64,000 nt of DNA from Ailurus styani (Eukaryota; Chordata; Mammalia; Carnivora; Ailuridae), in NCBI GenBank assembly GCA_002007465.1, contig LNAC01000135.1, positions 2,326,420 through 2,390,419 on the forward strand, written 5' to 3'. The notes under the pieces were generated by a model. That model ran no database searches, was not told where the DNA came from, and saw only the letters and a list, made by a program, of their open reading frames with translations. A program made the position numbers and the translations under genes. Positions 11,201-26,200 of this stretch are shown piece by piece. Every line of letters starts with the position of its first letter. The stretch's first letter is position 1.

Positions 11201-14200
11201 ATCCACAGTTTCAACTACCACTTATATATCAATGGCTCACAAAGCCATCTCTAGTTCATATCCTTCCCCTACTGCAGAGATTTCACTATTTCCAACCATC
11301 TACCAGATGTCCTTGATATTCCAAAGGAACCCTAAATCATCATGTCACTAAATGTCCTAGTTATATATAATGACTTACTCTTTAAAAAAAATCTTTTTTA
11401 ACAATTTTATTTATTTATTTGTCAGAGAGAGCACACAAGCAGGGGGAGCAGCAGGCAGAGGGAGAAGCAGGCTCCCCGCTGAGCAAGGAGCCCAGTGTGG
11501 GGCTCCATCTCAGGACCCTGGGATCATGACCTGAGCTGAAGGCAGATGCTTAACCAACTGAGCCACCCAGGCATCCCAAAAGCTTTTATTTATTTACTTA
11601 TTTATGAGAGACAGAGAGAGGGAGAGAGAGAGGGAGGGAGAGAGGCAGAGGGAGAAGCAGGCTCCCCAGGACCCCAGAATCACCACCTGACCCAAAGGCA
11701 GACACTTAATCGACTGAGTCATCCAGGCACCCTATAATGACTTATTCTTAAAAATTATTCTCATATATCACAACTTCTGATTTATAATAATTTCAGATAG
11801 TATTTCATTAATTACATGACTTACTTTTAAAAGCTTACCTGTGTGTTTCAGCTTCTTTTTCTTTTCCCATTTGCGTAAGCCGCTTTTTTGCTTTGATAAA
11901 TTTTCTAATCTTTTCATCTTCCTCCTCTTGCTGCTGCCGTTCTACAGCTTTGATGATATTTTTGTCATTCATATGTTCCTTGGGGGAAAAATTGTGTATT
12001 ATCCTATTGCAAAGAAAAATATCTTTCAACATATCCATATCTCTCAAGAACCTATCAAATGGTTAGAGCTTCTGACTCAGTTATTTCTCTCTTGGGAATT
12101 TATCCCAAAGAAACAATCAGAGATATGCATTAAACTTTATGTACCATGTACTTTATCCCAAAGTCATTTGTAAGAGTGAAAAACTGGAAACAACCTCTAA
12201 ATCTTTAATAATGAAAAAACGCTTAAATGTACTCTCAATGATATGGGAAGATACAAATAATATAATGGGTAAGTGGGGGGAAAGGAAAATATAAAATACT
12301 ACATAGCATATTTCAGGCTTGAAAACATAAAATGTACAAGTTTATAATGTATATGCTACTGGAAGAAATGTATCAAATGTTAATAGTTATCTCTGGGGTA
12401 TGAGATTATATATGTGACTTTTTTGTCTTAATGCTTTTCTGTATTTCCTTTCAAATATCTCATTTCTTTAAAATATGTCATTTAAAATAATTCTAGGGGA
12501 GGCTTGGTGGCTCAGTCAGTTAGGCAGCCAACTCTTGGTTTCAGCTGGGGTCATGATCTCAGGGTTGTGAGACTGAGCCTCACATTGGGCTCCATACTCA
12601 GTGAGGAGTCTGCCTGAGATTCTCTTCCTCCCCACCCCATGCTTCTTCTCTCTCTCTCTCAAATATATAAGGAGTGCCTGGGTGGCTCAGTCAGTTAACC
12701 ATCTGCCTTTGGCTCAGGTCAAGATCTCAGGGTCCTGGGATCAAGTGCATGTCAGGCTCCCTGCTCAGCAAGGAGCCTGCTTCTCCCTCAGCCCCTCCCC
12801 TCACTTGCTCTCTCTCTCTTACTCTCTCTCTCATAAATAAATAAAATCTTTAAAAAATTCTATAATCAGAAAATATGGCTTTAAATGGTAACCTTTTCAG
12901 ATATTTTAAAAATTGACCTGTATATCCTTTCTTAGGACGTTACTCAAAAGATGTATCTCACTAAGATGAAGAAGAAGCTAAGAAAAAGGAAGGCATGGGA
13001 TTCAGGAAATGGGAACTGCAGCCCAGGAAGGTGACCCAGGGAAGTCCCAGAATGACAGCTGGGCAGGAGGCACTAGTAGCAGGACCCAGATTTTGTTCAG
13101 AGTGGCAACATGCTCATCTAAAAAGACTGTATTACAAGCTTTCTTTTCAGTTAAGTATGACTAATCATGACCAATGAGATTTAGTAAAAATCGTTAAGTG
13201 AAACTTCTGGAAATGTTCCTTAAAAGAAGAACAGATGGTTGGGCATTCTTTTTTGTCCCATCTTCTCTTCCTTCTTGCTGCCTGGAATGTGGGTATGAGG
13301 GCAAGAGTTCCTGCAGCCATTCAGGGCCATGGGACAACTTTAACGACAGAAGCCATCTATGTTTCAAGAATAGCAAAGCAAAAAAAAAAAAAAAAAAAGA
13401 GAGAAGCTGTTTCAGTCCCTGTTGATTCTGGAGTTGCCACATCAGCCTTGGAATGACTACCTCTGTAACTTCAAAGTTTTAATTTATTTAAGATACTATT
13501 ACCTTTGAGCCTTCCCTTAACTAAAAAAGTTAGAAAGGTTGTTTTTTTTTAAATTACAGCATCAATTCAGAAAGTCCAATGTGTATCAGAGGGGTTCTAG
13601 AACAGAAGAGACAAAATGGAAGATTATACAAGAAATAAAATAAGAGTTTCCAGGATGAAAGGAAAATATGTTTCCAGATTGAAAGGATCAACTGAGTGCT
13701 CAGCAAAATAATAAAAAAGAACTATACCAAAGTATGTCACTGTGAAATAAAAATGACCCAGAAATATTTCAGAAAGAGAGTGAGAGAGAAAAATAAAATA
13801 CAACAGATCACATAAATAGGCCGAAGACCCTAAATGGCATCATACTTCTTAACAGCAATACTGGAAGTCAGATGATCACAAAACCATGAATACAAAATTC
13901 TGAATTCTGAACCAGAATTCTGTATCCAGTCAAACCATAAACCAAATATGACTTTAAATGGTGACCTTTTCAGATATTTTAAAAATTGACCTGTATATCC
14001 TTTCTTAGGACATTACTCAAAAGATGTATCTCACTAAGATGAAGAAGCAGCTAAGAAAAAGGAAGGCATGGGATTCAGGAAATGGGAACTGCAGCCCAGG
14101 AAAGTGACCCAGGGAATCAAGATGCATATCTTTAAAACTTGACATATATTTTTAAAATATACAGATTATTTAGAATATAATTTCATATCAGAACAAACAA

Positions 14201-17200
14201 CTGAAAGAACCTGGAAGTGGTTGTCTCCATGAAGCAGAAGGGGTAAAGCAAAGAACTGCTACTCTTCTTTTAAGCCTTTTGGTGGTGTTTGATGTTTTAA
14301 TTCTCTGCACGTATTACTTAAGAATAAAAACTAATTTTAAAGAAAAGAATGGAAAAAAATTGCAAAATAAAGTGAGTTGCAATAGGCACAAAACAACTAT
14401 TAAATTTACTGAGCACTTATTAACAGTGCCACAGACATGGGACACATACCACCCCATTCATTCCTCACAACTTTCATTTAAAGGACAAGAAGATGTGAGA
14501 TGCCTGGGTGGCTAGGTTGGTGAAGCATCTACTTTCAGTTCAAGTCATGATCCTGGAGTTTTGGGATTGAGCCCTGCATGGGGATCCCTGCTTAGTGGGG
14601 AGGCTGCTTCTCCCTTTGCCCCTCACCCTGCTTGTGCTCTCTTTCTCAAATAAATAAATAAAATCTTTTAAAAAAATAAAACAATTTAAAAAAAATTTTT
14701 AAAAAGGATAAGAAAATGTATTCACTTGAAAAAAAGTCTCATTCTTTTCTCTCTCTCTTTTTTTAAAGATTTTATTTATTTATTTGTCAGCAAGAGAAAG
14801 AGGGAGAGAGCGCACAAGCAGGCAGAGTTTCAGGCAGCGGCAGAGGAAGAAGCGGGCTCCCTGCCGAGCAAGGAGCCCAATGTAGGACTCCATCCCAGGA
14901 CTCTGGGATCATGACCCGAGCCGAAGGCAGCTGCTTAACCAACTGAGCTACCCAGGTGTCCCTCTTTTCTTTCTTGTCCATGCATGAGAGCATGTCCACA
15001 TAAATCCATAGCAAATACAACTTCCCCCAAAGTATATTTAGAAACCCAACTTAATGACAACTTCTTTTCTACTCCACATTTATATACTTCACATTATAAA
15101 AAATATATTAAAAGTCATGCACTGGACTCTATACATTTTTTGAAGAAATTCTATATTTTTAACTTACAAAAAACAATTTTCTGCTTTCATTTATCTCTTC
15201 TTTTTTCTTTTCTAGTTTTTTCCTCATTTCTATTTCATATAATGCATTCTGTCGCTTTATTTCCTTAGCATCATTTTCTTCATGTTTTCTCCTTCTTTCT
15301 TCTCCTTCTTTATGTTCCTTGATTCTAAAGTAAAAACATAGTTAAAATTGAGAGTAAAGCAGAAAAATAAGTTATATTTTAAAGAAATGAATTAGAGTAT
15401 AACCTGAGATGATTTGAAGCTGTGGGGAAAACTTATGAATTTCTTTGGGGACAAGAACAGATATATATAAAGCAGTTTATTAAAGTCAAATCTAATTTTG
15501 GTTAGCCCAGAATTGCCAATATTTTCCTTTCTCCAAAATTTGTTTCATTTCTGACCAAAATTAAGTCCTATATTAGATTCAAATATTCCTTTCCTTTAGA
15601 AAGAACTAGCTAACTGAATGAAAGTATAGTGGACTCATGACATTATTTTACAGAAAAGTCCTTAATCTCTAGTGTCTCTCAATTTCAGCACTATGGTTCT
15701 AGTCTCTTAGGAAATGGGCTAGCCACTTTGTCATTCTTTCTCTAGCCAACATTCACTAGCTGTTGGCGCCTTCTGCGTGGTAAGCCATACAGGGCTTATG
15801 TGTGAGTGCTTCATAGATCACTGAGCACCCTCCTTACTGCAAGGCTGTGACCTGGGAGATGAAGCTCCAGCTCTTCAACCTACCTTCCCAGCCCCATCAC
15901 CATCACTACCATGAGCTTCCACCATTAGTACTTTCTTAAAAAAATATTTTATTTATTTATTTATTTGACAGAGAGAGACATGAGAGAGGGAACACAAGCA
16001 AGAGGAGTGGGAGAAGGAGAAGCAGGCTTCCCACTGAGCAGGGAGCCCGATACGGGACTCGATCCCAGGACCCTGGGATCATGACCTAAGCCAAAGGCAG
16101 ACACTTAATAACTGATCCACCCAGGCTCCCCCCACCATCAGTACTTCATTTCAAACTCTGAGTGCCTAATCTGGCAATCCAATCCTCTGCATACTGGCAA
16201 GGCAGCTCAGCCTGAGCATCCTGGTCAGCCAATCAAGTGTGCAGGCTGCTGCACTGCCATTCTTTATCTGCTGTCTCTAATTTTTTTTTCTCCCTGAACA
16301 GGTAGACACAGGGTAAGTCAACAACATACTTAGATTTAAAAAGCTGAGGAATAAACCTTTCTTTCATATGCACCCAATCCAAAAGAATTTTTCCTTGGAG
16401 TCTCATCACTCGGCTTCAGAGGGGAAAATTCCCTTTCCCTGTGCCATGAAGGACTACACAGTTAAGTGAGCCAGTAAATTCACTTTGGTATTATGAAGCC
16501 AATGCAGGACAGGAGATTCCCACTTCATTCATCTATACAGGGTAAGCAGCTTTAGAGCCACAGTCACTTTCTTCAGGAGGAGCTAAGAAAAAAGTCACTG
16601 TCGCCTACAGCTAAACCAGGTTTATGATTGCCCTAAAAATACTAGATTTTCAAAAAAATTTTTATTGTATATTTAGTTTGTTAGAATTCTTAGAATCAAA
16701 GAGGATTATTTGAGCTGGTGAGATACCACTGATGAAGAATGGGAAAACAAAATTCCAGACAGAGGGGAAAAACCTGTGAGAAGGCCTTGAGGCAAGCAAA
16801 GGTTTGAGAGGTGCTCAAAACCTGGGAGATCAGTATGATAGAAGTAGAATAAGTGAAGGGAAGGAGTGGTAGGAAAGGAGGTTGAGAAGATGAGGCCAGA
16901 TCACACAAGGCTTTGCAAGAGATGGTCATTTCCATTTTCTTTTAAATGAACGGAAAGCCACTGAAAAGTTTTAGGTGGGAGAATCATATGAACAATTTTT
17001 ATTTTAATAACATCTCTCTGGATGATGAAAGGAAAAGAACTTAGAAGAGAGAACAGGAGGCCAGTTATGGGGTTGATGCAATAATCCATGGGACATGAGG
17101 GTGGCCTGGACTAAGATGAGAGTAGTAATTTTAAGATTCATTTTGGAGAAAAAATTCAACATCAGTTGCTGACAGATTTGATGTGGAAAATAAAGGAACA

Positions 17201-20200
17201 TGAAGAACTGAGGTGTATTCTTAGGTTTATGATTTGAATAACTGAGTGGATAAGGATGCAACTTTAGAAAGTCCACTGTGCGGGTGGAGAATCAAAATTT
17301 TATTTCATATTAGACATTTTAGATTTTTTATATCTCTGAGACTTCCAAATGGAGATGTCTTAAAGGCAGTTGAATATGTGAAGCTGCTGGGCGCCTGGGT
17401 GGCTCAGTGGGTTAATGCCTCTGCTTTCGGCTCAGGTCATGATCTCAGGGTCCTGGGATCGAGGCCCGCATCGGGCTCCCTGCTCAGCGGGGAGCCTGCT
17501 TCCCCCCCCCTCTCTGCCTGCCTCTCTGCCTCCTTGTGATCTCTCTCCCTCTGTGAAATAAATAAATAAAATATTAAAAAAAAAAAGAATATGTGAAGCT
17601 GGGACTCAAAGGAGTGGTCTGAACAAGAGTTTAAAATGTGGAAGTTATTAGATTTAAGATGGGTTTTTGATCATTAGGAATGGATGATGATCACTTAAGC
17701 CGTCATCTCTCTCTCTGCTTTTTCTCTAGATGATCTTATCCAGGGGAAAGTGATGCAAACTATCCTATGATGATTTTTCCTTCTTCTGAGAACCTGGTGA
17801 GATTAACAGTAACTGAGCTGTTCTTAAGCAAGGTCTATTGGCCCCTTCCCAGAGAAAGTCTTACCTATCAATAGAAGGAAATAGAACTGTATGCAGTATC
17901 TACAGATACTGTTAAATTTCTTTTCAATAATTATGTTTAAGCTTCTTGCTCAAAACCCCTCCATTCTGGGATTTTGGTATCACTAGAGTTCCTCATTTGC
18001 CCCATCCTCATTATGTCCACTGGCCCAACAGTGGAATAGACTGCCCAGGACTGCAGCTTAGAGATTGTTTTAAAAATATGTGAAATCTCACTTTCAGGGC
18101 CAGGGCCAGCAGCTGTACAGTATGTTTTAGTTATCCATTGGTGAGTAGTTACCCCTAAATTTAATGGATTAAAATAATAAACATTTATTATTTCACACCA
18201 TTTCTGAGATTCAGGAATCTGGGAGTAGCCTAGCTGGGTGGTTCTCCAGAGGTTGCACTCAAGATGTTAGTTGAAGTAGTAGACATCTGAAGGCTTGATT
18301 GAGGCTGGAGAATCCATTTTTACATATCTCTTGGCAGGAAACCTCAACTCCTTGCCACATGGACCTTTACATAGAGCTGCCTGAGCGTACTTACACCATG
18401 GCATCCTCACACCATGGCATCCTCAAGAATGAGTGATCCATGATAGCAAGAAGGAAGCCACAATGCCTTTTATATCCCCATCTCTCTCAGGATGTTACAC
18501 ATCATGACTTCTACTCATTCTCTTCTCTGGAAATGAGTTACTCTGTATAGCCAGCACTCAAGGGACGGAGGAATTAGACTCCACCCTCTCAAGGGAGGAG
18601 TATCAAAGAATGTGTGGACATATTTTAAATCACCACCAGGTAATACCTGAATAGCACTTGGTAGTAAGATTACCAGGGCATGCAATAGAGTGTTGCCTCT
18701 TGGTATCCTCTAATTTCCATTTCTTTGTCATTAAAAGAATTAAAATATGGTCTTTGCTCAAAGTGGAAAGTCATTCCAAATTTTGGCACACCTTAGGCAC
18801 ATGGCGTACAAGGCACGTCATGGCCCTTGCCTCTCCCCAGTCTCATCTTTAACACTGCTCTCTTAGGCCTCTTACTATAGTCATCTTGACTACTTGTAGT
18901 TACCCAAACCCACCATACTCTAACTCACTTCTGGGCCTTCACCCCTGCTATTTCCTCTGCATAAAATACTTCTACATCTCCACTATTTGCATGACTTATT
19001 CCTGCTCAAGAATCTTTTCTAAAAATTAGCCCCTTTTCTAGACTGGATCAGATGTCCATTTAATATGCTTCCACACATCCTGTACGTATATTGGCCAAAA
19101 TATCTAATATCTTACCCTAATTATTTGTTCCATATTTATGCCCTCCTCTTTTTTTTTTTTAAGATTTTATTTACTTATTTGACACAGAGAGAGAGAGATC
19201 ACAAGTAAGCTGAGAGGCAGGCAGAGAGAGAGAGAGGAGGAAGCAGGATCCCCGCCAAGCAGGGAGCCTGATGCGGGCCTTGATCCCAGGACCCTGAGAT
19301 CATGACCTGAGCTGAAGGCAGAGGCTTTAACCCACTGAGCCACCCAGGCGCCCAGATTGTGAACTTCTTTTTTTTTTTTTAAAGATTTTATTTATTTATT
19401 TGACACAGAGAGAGAGAGAGATCACAAGTAGGCAGAGAGGCAGGCAGAGAGACAAGGAGAGGAGGAAGCAGGCTCCCTGCTGAGCAGAGAGCCCGATGCG
19501 GGCCTCGATCCCAGGACCCTGAGATCATGACCTGAGCCGAAGGCAGAGGCTTTAACCCACTGAGCCACCCAGGCGCCCAGATTGTGAACTTCTTAAAGAA
19601 AAAATATAATTGTATTCATTTTCACATTTTCAGTTACTAGAATAGTGGCTGGCAAGTGGAGATTGTTCAATAAATGTTTATAACAATGAGTGGATGATTG
19701 GATAAATGAATTTTTTAATGACTGAAAAAATAGCCTATCTTAAAAATTTTCCCCTTAATAGACTCTTATTTAAATTTTTTTTTTAAATTTTAAATAGGGC
19801 TCCACACCTAACATGGGGCTCGAACTCACAACCCTGATATCAGGAATCACGTGTTCTACCAACTGAGCTAGCCAGGTGCCCCTGAATAGACTCTTATTCA
19901 AGAAAGTGGGGGGAAAACTCTTCTCCTCTCTTTTCTACCACATGGTCCTCTGTATCCAGGTTAATACCAGTGTTAGTATTCCAGTTCTATTGTTCACTTT
20001 AAGAGGCTTTTATGGGCTCATTACCATTCCTACAGTATTTTAAGTGCCACACATTCTGAATTGTATAAAACTGACGCATGAATCAACATCCAACAGAATA
20101 GTACTTAGTGATAATTCTGTAAATTCATAAACCTAAAAAAATTATCATAATAGATTTGCATTTTTCTTTGTTGTCTACAATTATGGAATTGAATTTTTTT

Positions 20201-23200
20201 TAATAAATTTAAGATATAGAACTTCTGGAAATTTGCAAATTGGCAACCAAAACCCACATGTCAAATAACCTCCCTTCCCAAGTCCCCACAATCCAATCAA
20301 TAGAATGGGAGAAATTCTATACCACTACTAGAAACTAAATAAAGCAAAGTCTTACCTTATACTTGAATTTTCAAGAAATTTCAGCAAAAAATAGGGCACT
20401 TGAGAGTATAATCAGGTTAAGTAATACTTGGACATCATTCACAAAGACAGAGCCCACCAGGAAAAGGAAAGGAATTTAAGCTGACCTCAGAGTCCAATCA
20501 ACATCTCCTAGACTGCACTGAAGATAAGACAAAGAAACAACTCGTACAACCCGTAGACCTGCTGGAACCTCTAACCAGGGCATGGGAAGACCACATGGAA
20601 AGGGGATCTTGTGGCCTGATCACAGCCTACATGGAAAGGTTATAGGTAGGTAGATGGTCTGTAAAGGTGTTAGCACTTGCCAGGTCATTTCCTGGAGATC
20701 AGTCTGCTACCTGCAATTATCTCCAAGCCACAACAGCAAATGTAAGAGAAATTTCTCAAAGATGACACACTGGTCAAATATTTGGCTTCCTCTGTCAGTG
20801 GCTCTTTCCCTAACTTGCATAAACCCTTGGGGCTCTACACAGACAAAGAAAAAAATTACAATAAATCCAAAGGTTTCCCTTCTCTTTTTACAAAGGATTA
20901 CAAGAAATGGAGACTACACAATATGGCAACACATGTATCCTGAGAATTGACATCTATATCACTCAGACATTTATGAGAAATAAATATATATATACACAAA
21001 ACTCAAAACCATAATAACAAAGAGACATATTTAAGCACATAAAAATTAGTATCCTCTTAGAGCACCTGTGTGGCTTAAATGGCTAAGCATCTGCCTTCAA
21101 CTTGGGTCATGATCCTAGGGTCCTGGGATCGAGCCCCAAGGTGGGCTCTTGCTCAATGGGGAGACTGCTTCTCCCTCTCCCTCTCCCTCTGCCTGCTGTT
21201 CCCCTGCTTATGCTCTCTGTCTCCCTGTCAAATAAATAAATAAAATCTTTAGGGCGTCTGGGTGCCTCAGTGGGTTAAAGCCTCTGCCTTCGGCTCAGGT
21301 CATGATCTCAGGGTCCTGGGATCAAGGCCCGCATTGGGCTCTCTGCTCGGCAGGGAGCCCACTTCCTCCTCTCTCTCTGCCTGCCTCTCCGCCTACTTGT
21401 GATCTCTCTCTGCCAAATAAATAAATAAATAAATAAATAATCTTAAAAAAATCTTTAAAAAAATTAGTATCTTCTAAATACTAAAACCATTCAGAGGTAC
21501 CTGGCTGGCTCAGTTGGTAGAGCACGTGACTTTCAATCTCAGGGTTGTATGTTCAGGTCCCATATTGGGTATAGAAATTACTTAAAAATAAAATCTTTTT
21601 TTAAAAAAGATTTTATTTATTTATTTGACAGAGAGAGAGACAGGACCCTGGGATCATGACCTAAACTGAAGGTAGACGCTTAACGTCTGAGCCACCCAGG
21701 CGCCCCAAAAATAAAATCTTTAAAAAGAAAATACTAAAACCATTCAGAAGCAATGACAAAAATCTGCAATACATCTAATAAAGATTACTATCCAACATAT
21801 ATAAAAACTTATTAATCAGTTTTTAATCAATGACAAATAACTTACACAAGAGAACAACGGAGTAACCAATTTATAACAAAAACCAAAATAGATATTTACA
21901 CATGAAAAAATAACCTGCATCACTAGAAATTAAGAGAAATATAAATTAAAAGATACTATTTTTTGGTCCATTAAATTGTTTTTTTTAAAGATTTTATTTA
22001 TTTATTTGACAGAAAGACACACAGTGAGAGAGGGAACACAAGCAGGGGGATTGGGAGAGGGAGAAGCAGGCTTCCGGAAGAGCAGGAAGCCCAATGTGGG
22101 GCTCGATCCCAGGACCCTGGGATCATGACCTCAGCCGAAGGCAGATGCCTAATAACTGAGTCACCCAGGTGCCCCAGTCCACTAAATTCCAAAAAAAAGT
22201 ACTGCCCAGAATTGATTATAACATAAAAAGTGTATCAGATACCATTGATGATTACATACTTAAAGCCTTCTCAAAGGCAGTATCTTTCCACATGTAAAAT
22301 CCAAGCTCAGTTCAAGAAATCTATTCTATGTAACTACATCTTTGCACAAAAGTTAAAAAATTATATATGGTCAGGGATGTTCACTACAGCATTGTTAGAA
22401 ATGGAGGGGGGAAAAATCCAAACTTCCCTCAATAATAACATAGTTAAACAAATAATGGTACATATTATTGTACAATATGATTATTTTAAAAGATGTGACA
22501 GATCCATATATTCTGGTAAAAAGATATTCAAGGTATATTTTTGAGTGAAAAAAATGAAGACACAGAAAAATACATTGTAAAACATTCACAGTTAAAAATA
22601 TATACACATTTAAATATGCCCTGCATACAGATATTAGTAATAGTAACAGAACATTCTGAAGGGGTAGTCTCAAACTATTTTTTTTTCTATTTATTTATTT
22701 TTTTGGTCACAAACTATTAATAATGGCTATTTGTGAAGAGGCAAATGAGACTTAAAGAGACACTGAAAAGGGCAGATATGAAGATGGGCTTTTCAATTTT
22801 ACTCCAAATTTTGCTGTATTGAATTTTAACAAGTATATATTCATTTGCTATTTGCAAAAATTAAAAAAAAAAACTTTGAAAAGAAGACAAATACATGCCC
22901 AAATGTTAACAGTACCTACTTTAGATCATAGTTTCTAGTGATTTTAATTTTCATTTTGTTTTATTGTATTTTGTAATTCTACAATGATCATATATTAATG
23001 ATATGCTTAAGTACAAAAATAATTTTTTCTTTAAAAGTATAATATTGTTTAAAATGTTTTGATACATTTACACAATCTATGCACATTTAAACTACAATGT
23101 AAAGAAACTGATAAGTCTCACATTGGAAAAACAAGGTGGCCAGTAGATGAGGAAGAGACTTTTTACTGAATCCCCTTTGTGCCTTTTCCTATTTGCATAT

Positions 23201-26200
23201 CTCAGCTATTCAGAAAAGTAAGTAAAATTATACACAAGTATAATACCCTCTCCTGATATATATAGTAGCTACTTAAGAAGTAGCTACTTCTTAAGTAGCT
23301 ACTATATATAGTACTATAAATAGTACTATATATAGTATATATACTACTATATATAGTAGCTTCAAAGTTCAGGTTTGATTTCTATTTACTGACATAGCAA
23401 AAGCTCATGATATACTGGTAAGTGAAAAAACATACAGTGATACTTTTGATCCAATTCCATTTTATAAAATATGAGTATATATGCTCAGAAAAAAAGTCTG
23501 TATCAGTGGGTCAATGACTGCCAGGGGCTGAGGGTGAAGAATGGAATTTAGTGCAAAGGGGGATGAGGGAAATTTTGGGGTGCTGGAAGTATTCTATATC
23601 TTGACTTTGGGGTAGTTATATAGCCATATGCTTTTTTTTTTTTTTTTTTTGACACAGAAACACGAAGAGGGAAAGGGGGAAGCAGGCTTCCTGCTGAGCA
23701 GAGAGCCCGATGCGGGGCTCGATCCCAGGACCCTGAGATCATGACCTGAGCTGAAGGCAGAGGCTTAACCCACTGAGCCACCCAGGCTCCCCTATAGCTA
23801 TATGCTTTTTAAAAGGTGAATTTTATAAGCAAATGTAAATTACAACTCAATAAATCTGACTCCCTTCACTACCACCAAAAAATATCTATATGGCTATATA
23901 ACAATATGCCAAAACAATTATAGATTATTGAGGTAGATTAGATTATTGCTCCAAAAGATTGACTATCTCACTTCCCACTTCCATTGGAGTCTATTTCTCT
24001 GTTCCATGGTTGTTAGACTTGGCCATATGATTTGCTTTAGACTTATGGTAGATGAAGTGCATTTCCTTGACTTTTGCCTTTGAGTTTAACCACATTCTTT
24101 TAAGCTCAGGCTCATTCTCTTGCATCTCTGTCAATACCATGAGAAAAGTTTCCCCAAGTGGCTATTGGCCCTTCATCCCGGATCTTAAAAATGAATGCAC
24201 ATGGAACAGATCAGAGCCCTCCCCACAGCAACCAGCAAACCCAACCCAGTTTTGTAGTGTGAAGAAAAGCTGTACAGCCAGGCCCAACCAACCCATGGAT
24301 GCATGAAAAATAAATGGTTATTGCTGAATGCCACTAGATTGTTTGGTTGTTTGTTATGCAGCAGTATTGTGACAATAGTAACTAATATATTATCTCTGGG
24401 TAAGAGAGTAATAGAGATTTTTAAACTTTCTTTGTATTTTTTCTACTTAGTAGGTACTTCAGCATGCATTACTGTTATAATCTGAAAAAAAGCTTTTGTG
24501 AGAAAAATAAGATATAAAAATAGGTAATTTATATATACATACTGTTTTAAATGATCATTGGCAAGAGCCATTCTATCTCTGCGTCGTTTTTCTGCTTTTT
24601 CTTTTTCTTCTTTAAAAGCTTTTTCAATGCTGAGTTTCAACTGTTCTTCCCATTTTTTATCTGATTTTATTTTACTCTTTTGGAATTCAATCTGTGCATC
24701 ACGTTCTTTCATTACTCTACTAAGAAGAAGTCCTGACTACAAAAAAAAAAATTGTGGCATTTTAAGAAAATAAAGTCTAATGATGTATAGATAACATTAA
24801 ATATATAGAGAAATACAAGAAAACCCAAGTAGTACATGAAAGTGTTTCACTCTTTCTGTCTGGTAAAATTGATATTGCTTGGCAAATTCAATAGCCTTTT
24901 TTCTTTCTCCTTGTTTGTGTATTTCTTCCTCTATATCAAGAATTTGTCTTTCTGCCTCTATTTCTTCATCACGCTTCTTTTTGGCTTCAAGTTTCTGTTC
25001 TTTCATCCCCTAAAAAAAGAAAAAAAATCAGTCTTCTGTTTTCGTTTTTCAACTTAATTTCACAAAATTTAACATTACATATAATGAAATAATTTGAGCT
25101 TTCATTATGAGTTTTATTGTATTTGCATATATCATTAATAAATAAAATATGATGTTATAAGTTAATATTTTAATTGAAATTTTTTGGGTAGATAACACGT
25201 TTACATGGTTCAATACCCCAAAATATTGTAAAGGTATATAGTGAAGCTTTCCCTCTAATCCTAACTTCCATCGGCAATCTCTAAGATAGCCACTGTTATC
25301 AGTTTCTTTGTTTCCAAAGTTCCTTTCCATATTTATATAAACATACATATTACTATTTTTATTCCTTTAAAAAAATCAACAGTAGGATATTTACATGCTC
25401 TTCTACACTATGAGGAGTCTATCCAATGTGTCATTACAGATGAAATCTTTCTCCTCCTCCACGGGTCATACTTTATGTGTCTTTTTTATTTTTTTACTTT
25501 TTTTTTTTACTTTATGTGTCTTAAGAAAACCTTACTTTACCCTAAAAGCCCAAAGATAGTCTATGATTCATTTTAAATTTTTACTGTTTTACTTTTCACA
25601 TCTGGGTCTTTCATCCAGCTGAAATTTATTTTTGTATATTCTATACCATAAGGATATATTTTCATCTTTCCATATGCCAATTATCTCAGTATTAGTTATA
25701 GAATACCCAGTCCATTCCCTTCTGACTTGACTGACATTTCTGTCATATGTCAAGTTCCCATATATAACATGTGAATGTTTCTAGGCTCTCTCTTCTGATC
25801 TATTATTTTGTCAATTTTTGTGCCTATAAAACAGTTTTTACTACTATATTTCTACCACATTTACTCTATTTCTTCTTGTTCTTTAACATCCATGGAGATA
25901 TAAATATTTTGTACAGTGTGCTACTTCTGTGTATATATATGGTATATTACACTCCCCCATCTCTTTATGGACCAGGGACTTCTCTAAAATCAAGTTTTTT
26001 GGAGTATAATTTATATATCCCCTTTCAGTGTAGTTTTACAAATGCATAGTCACTTATAGAATAGTTCCATCCTTCCAAAAAATACCATCATGCCCTAGTA
26101 TACCAACCACCGCCCCCCATCTGCACTCCCTGGCAACCACTGATCTGTTTTCTTTCCCTGTAGTTTTGCATTTTTTAGAATGTAATATATGTAATATATG

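Noticed and set aside
14279..14515. 78-residue frame following the second direct repeat
   Set aside because: It runs into a SINE head and has no homology or splice context.
11366..21749. Possible CRISPR-like or satellite array from repeated GCCACCCAGGCGCCC and TTTATTTATTT words
   Set aside because: The spacing is irregular and both strands are used; each is a separate SINE in a vertebrate genome.
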